A stretch of DNA of 64,000 nt, taken from contig NC_045146.1 in the NCBI RefSeq assembly GCF_008831285.2, positions 12,911,289 to 12,975,288 on the forward strand, in the 5' to 3' direction. The DNA comes from Nymphaea colorata. Its lineage: Eukaryota; Streptophyta; Magnoliopsida; Nymphaeales; Nymphaeaceae. This document shows, piece after piece, positions 63,907-64,000 of the stretch. Below the pieces are notes generated by a model, which was given only the letters and a program-made list of their open reading frames with translations, did no database searches and was not told the origin of the DNA. Within the stretch, counting starts at the first letter, position 1, and every line of letters begins with the position of its first letter. The position numbers were made by a program, and so were the translations under genes.

Positions 63907-64000
63907 TTAAGCTGCGGCATTTCCTGTAGTGCCCATCACTTCGGCTTTGTGGCCTTTCCCGTTGCTGGCGGTGGAGGAGGACGCCGGAGGCGTGGTCGGG
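63907..64000 (-). CDS. Possible C-terminal end of a minus-strand gene (partial, cut by the window edge)
   Basis: Read on the minus strand from the window edge, one frame gives PTTPPASSSTASNGKGHKAE then VMGTTGNAAA and a stop (TAA, complement of 63907-63909). The stretch is sharply more GC-rich than the DNA beside it, as in coding exons here. It is only 31 codons, other frames are also open for part of the way, and I do not recognise the family. Confidence 0.3.
   Translation of the reverse strand, partial: PTTPPASSSTASNGKGHKAEVMGTTGNAAA

Overview
This window is flowering-plant nuclear DNA. It holds spliceosomal genes with AT-rich introns, an intronless PLS-class pentatricopeptide repeat gene, a class VIII myosin, plant SEC14-nodulin and clade II serine carboxypeptidase genes, and abundant microsatellites and small MITE-like repeats. 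I cannot place the species more closely. There is no bacterial operon, CRISPR array, viral gene or gene cluster; the genes are ordinary housekeeping and cell-biology genes.

Layout, left to right: 1-2.7 kb is gene-free and contains a striking perfect foldback (61-bp arms, 1-nt spacer). 2.7-17.7 kb (+) is a complete class VIII myosin with 24 coding exons (1208 aa), including a 14-nt microexon. 19.9-29.0 kb (+) is a SEC14-like phosphatidylinositol transfer protein of the SFH type (14 coding exons, 626 aa). 31.7-36.3 kb (+) is a DUF829/TMEM53-like alpha/beta-hydrolase-fold protein (4 coding exons, 468 aa). 37.6-40.9 kb (+) is a conserved, uncharacterised acidic/basic protein (6 exons, 203 aa) with a textbook U12-type AT-AC intron. 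42.6-47.2 kb (-) is a secreted serine carboxypeptidase-like protein (10 exons, 498 aa). 48.5-51.4 kb (+) is the U5 snRNP protein DIM1/YLS8 (142 aa). 53.0-54.6 kb (-) is an intronless PPR protein of the E+ type (537 aa). 55.9-61.9 kb (+) is 20S proteasome subunit alpha2/PAB (11 exons, 235 aa). The last ~90 bases may be the C-terminal end of another minus-strand gene.

I assembled every multi-exon gene by hand from splice signals and protein-family knowledge. Each model gives an exact multiple of three with a terminal stop, so the gene models are firm. UTR limits and promoters are much less certain. The genes are functionally unrelated (actin motor, lipid transfer, splicing, organelle RNA editing, proteolysis) and I see no pathway joining them.

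The most interesting structures are: the perfect foldback at 2.0 kb; the U12 AT-AC intron; the 14-nt myosin microexon; a decayed duplicate of a myosin exon inside the preceding intron; a nested pair of Tourist-like MITEs between two divergent genes; a hairpin bracketed by 12-bp direct repeats in the DUF829 gene leader; and a cluster of TAATACCCGTA motifs in an intron of the same gene.
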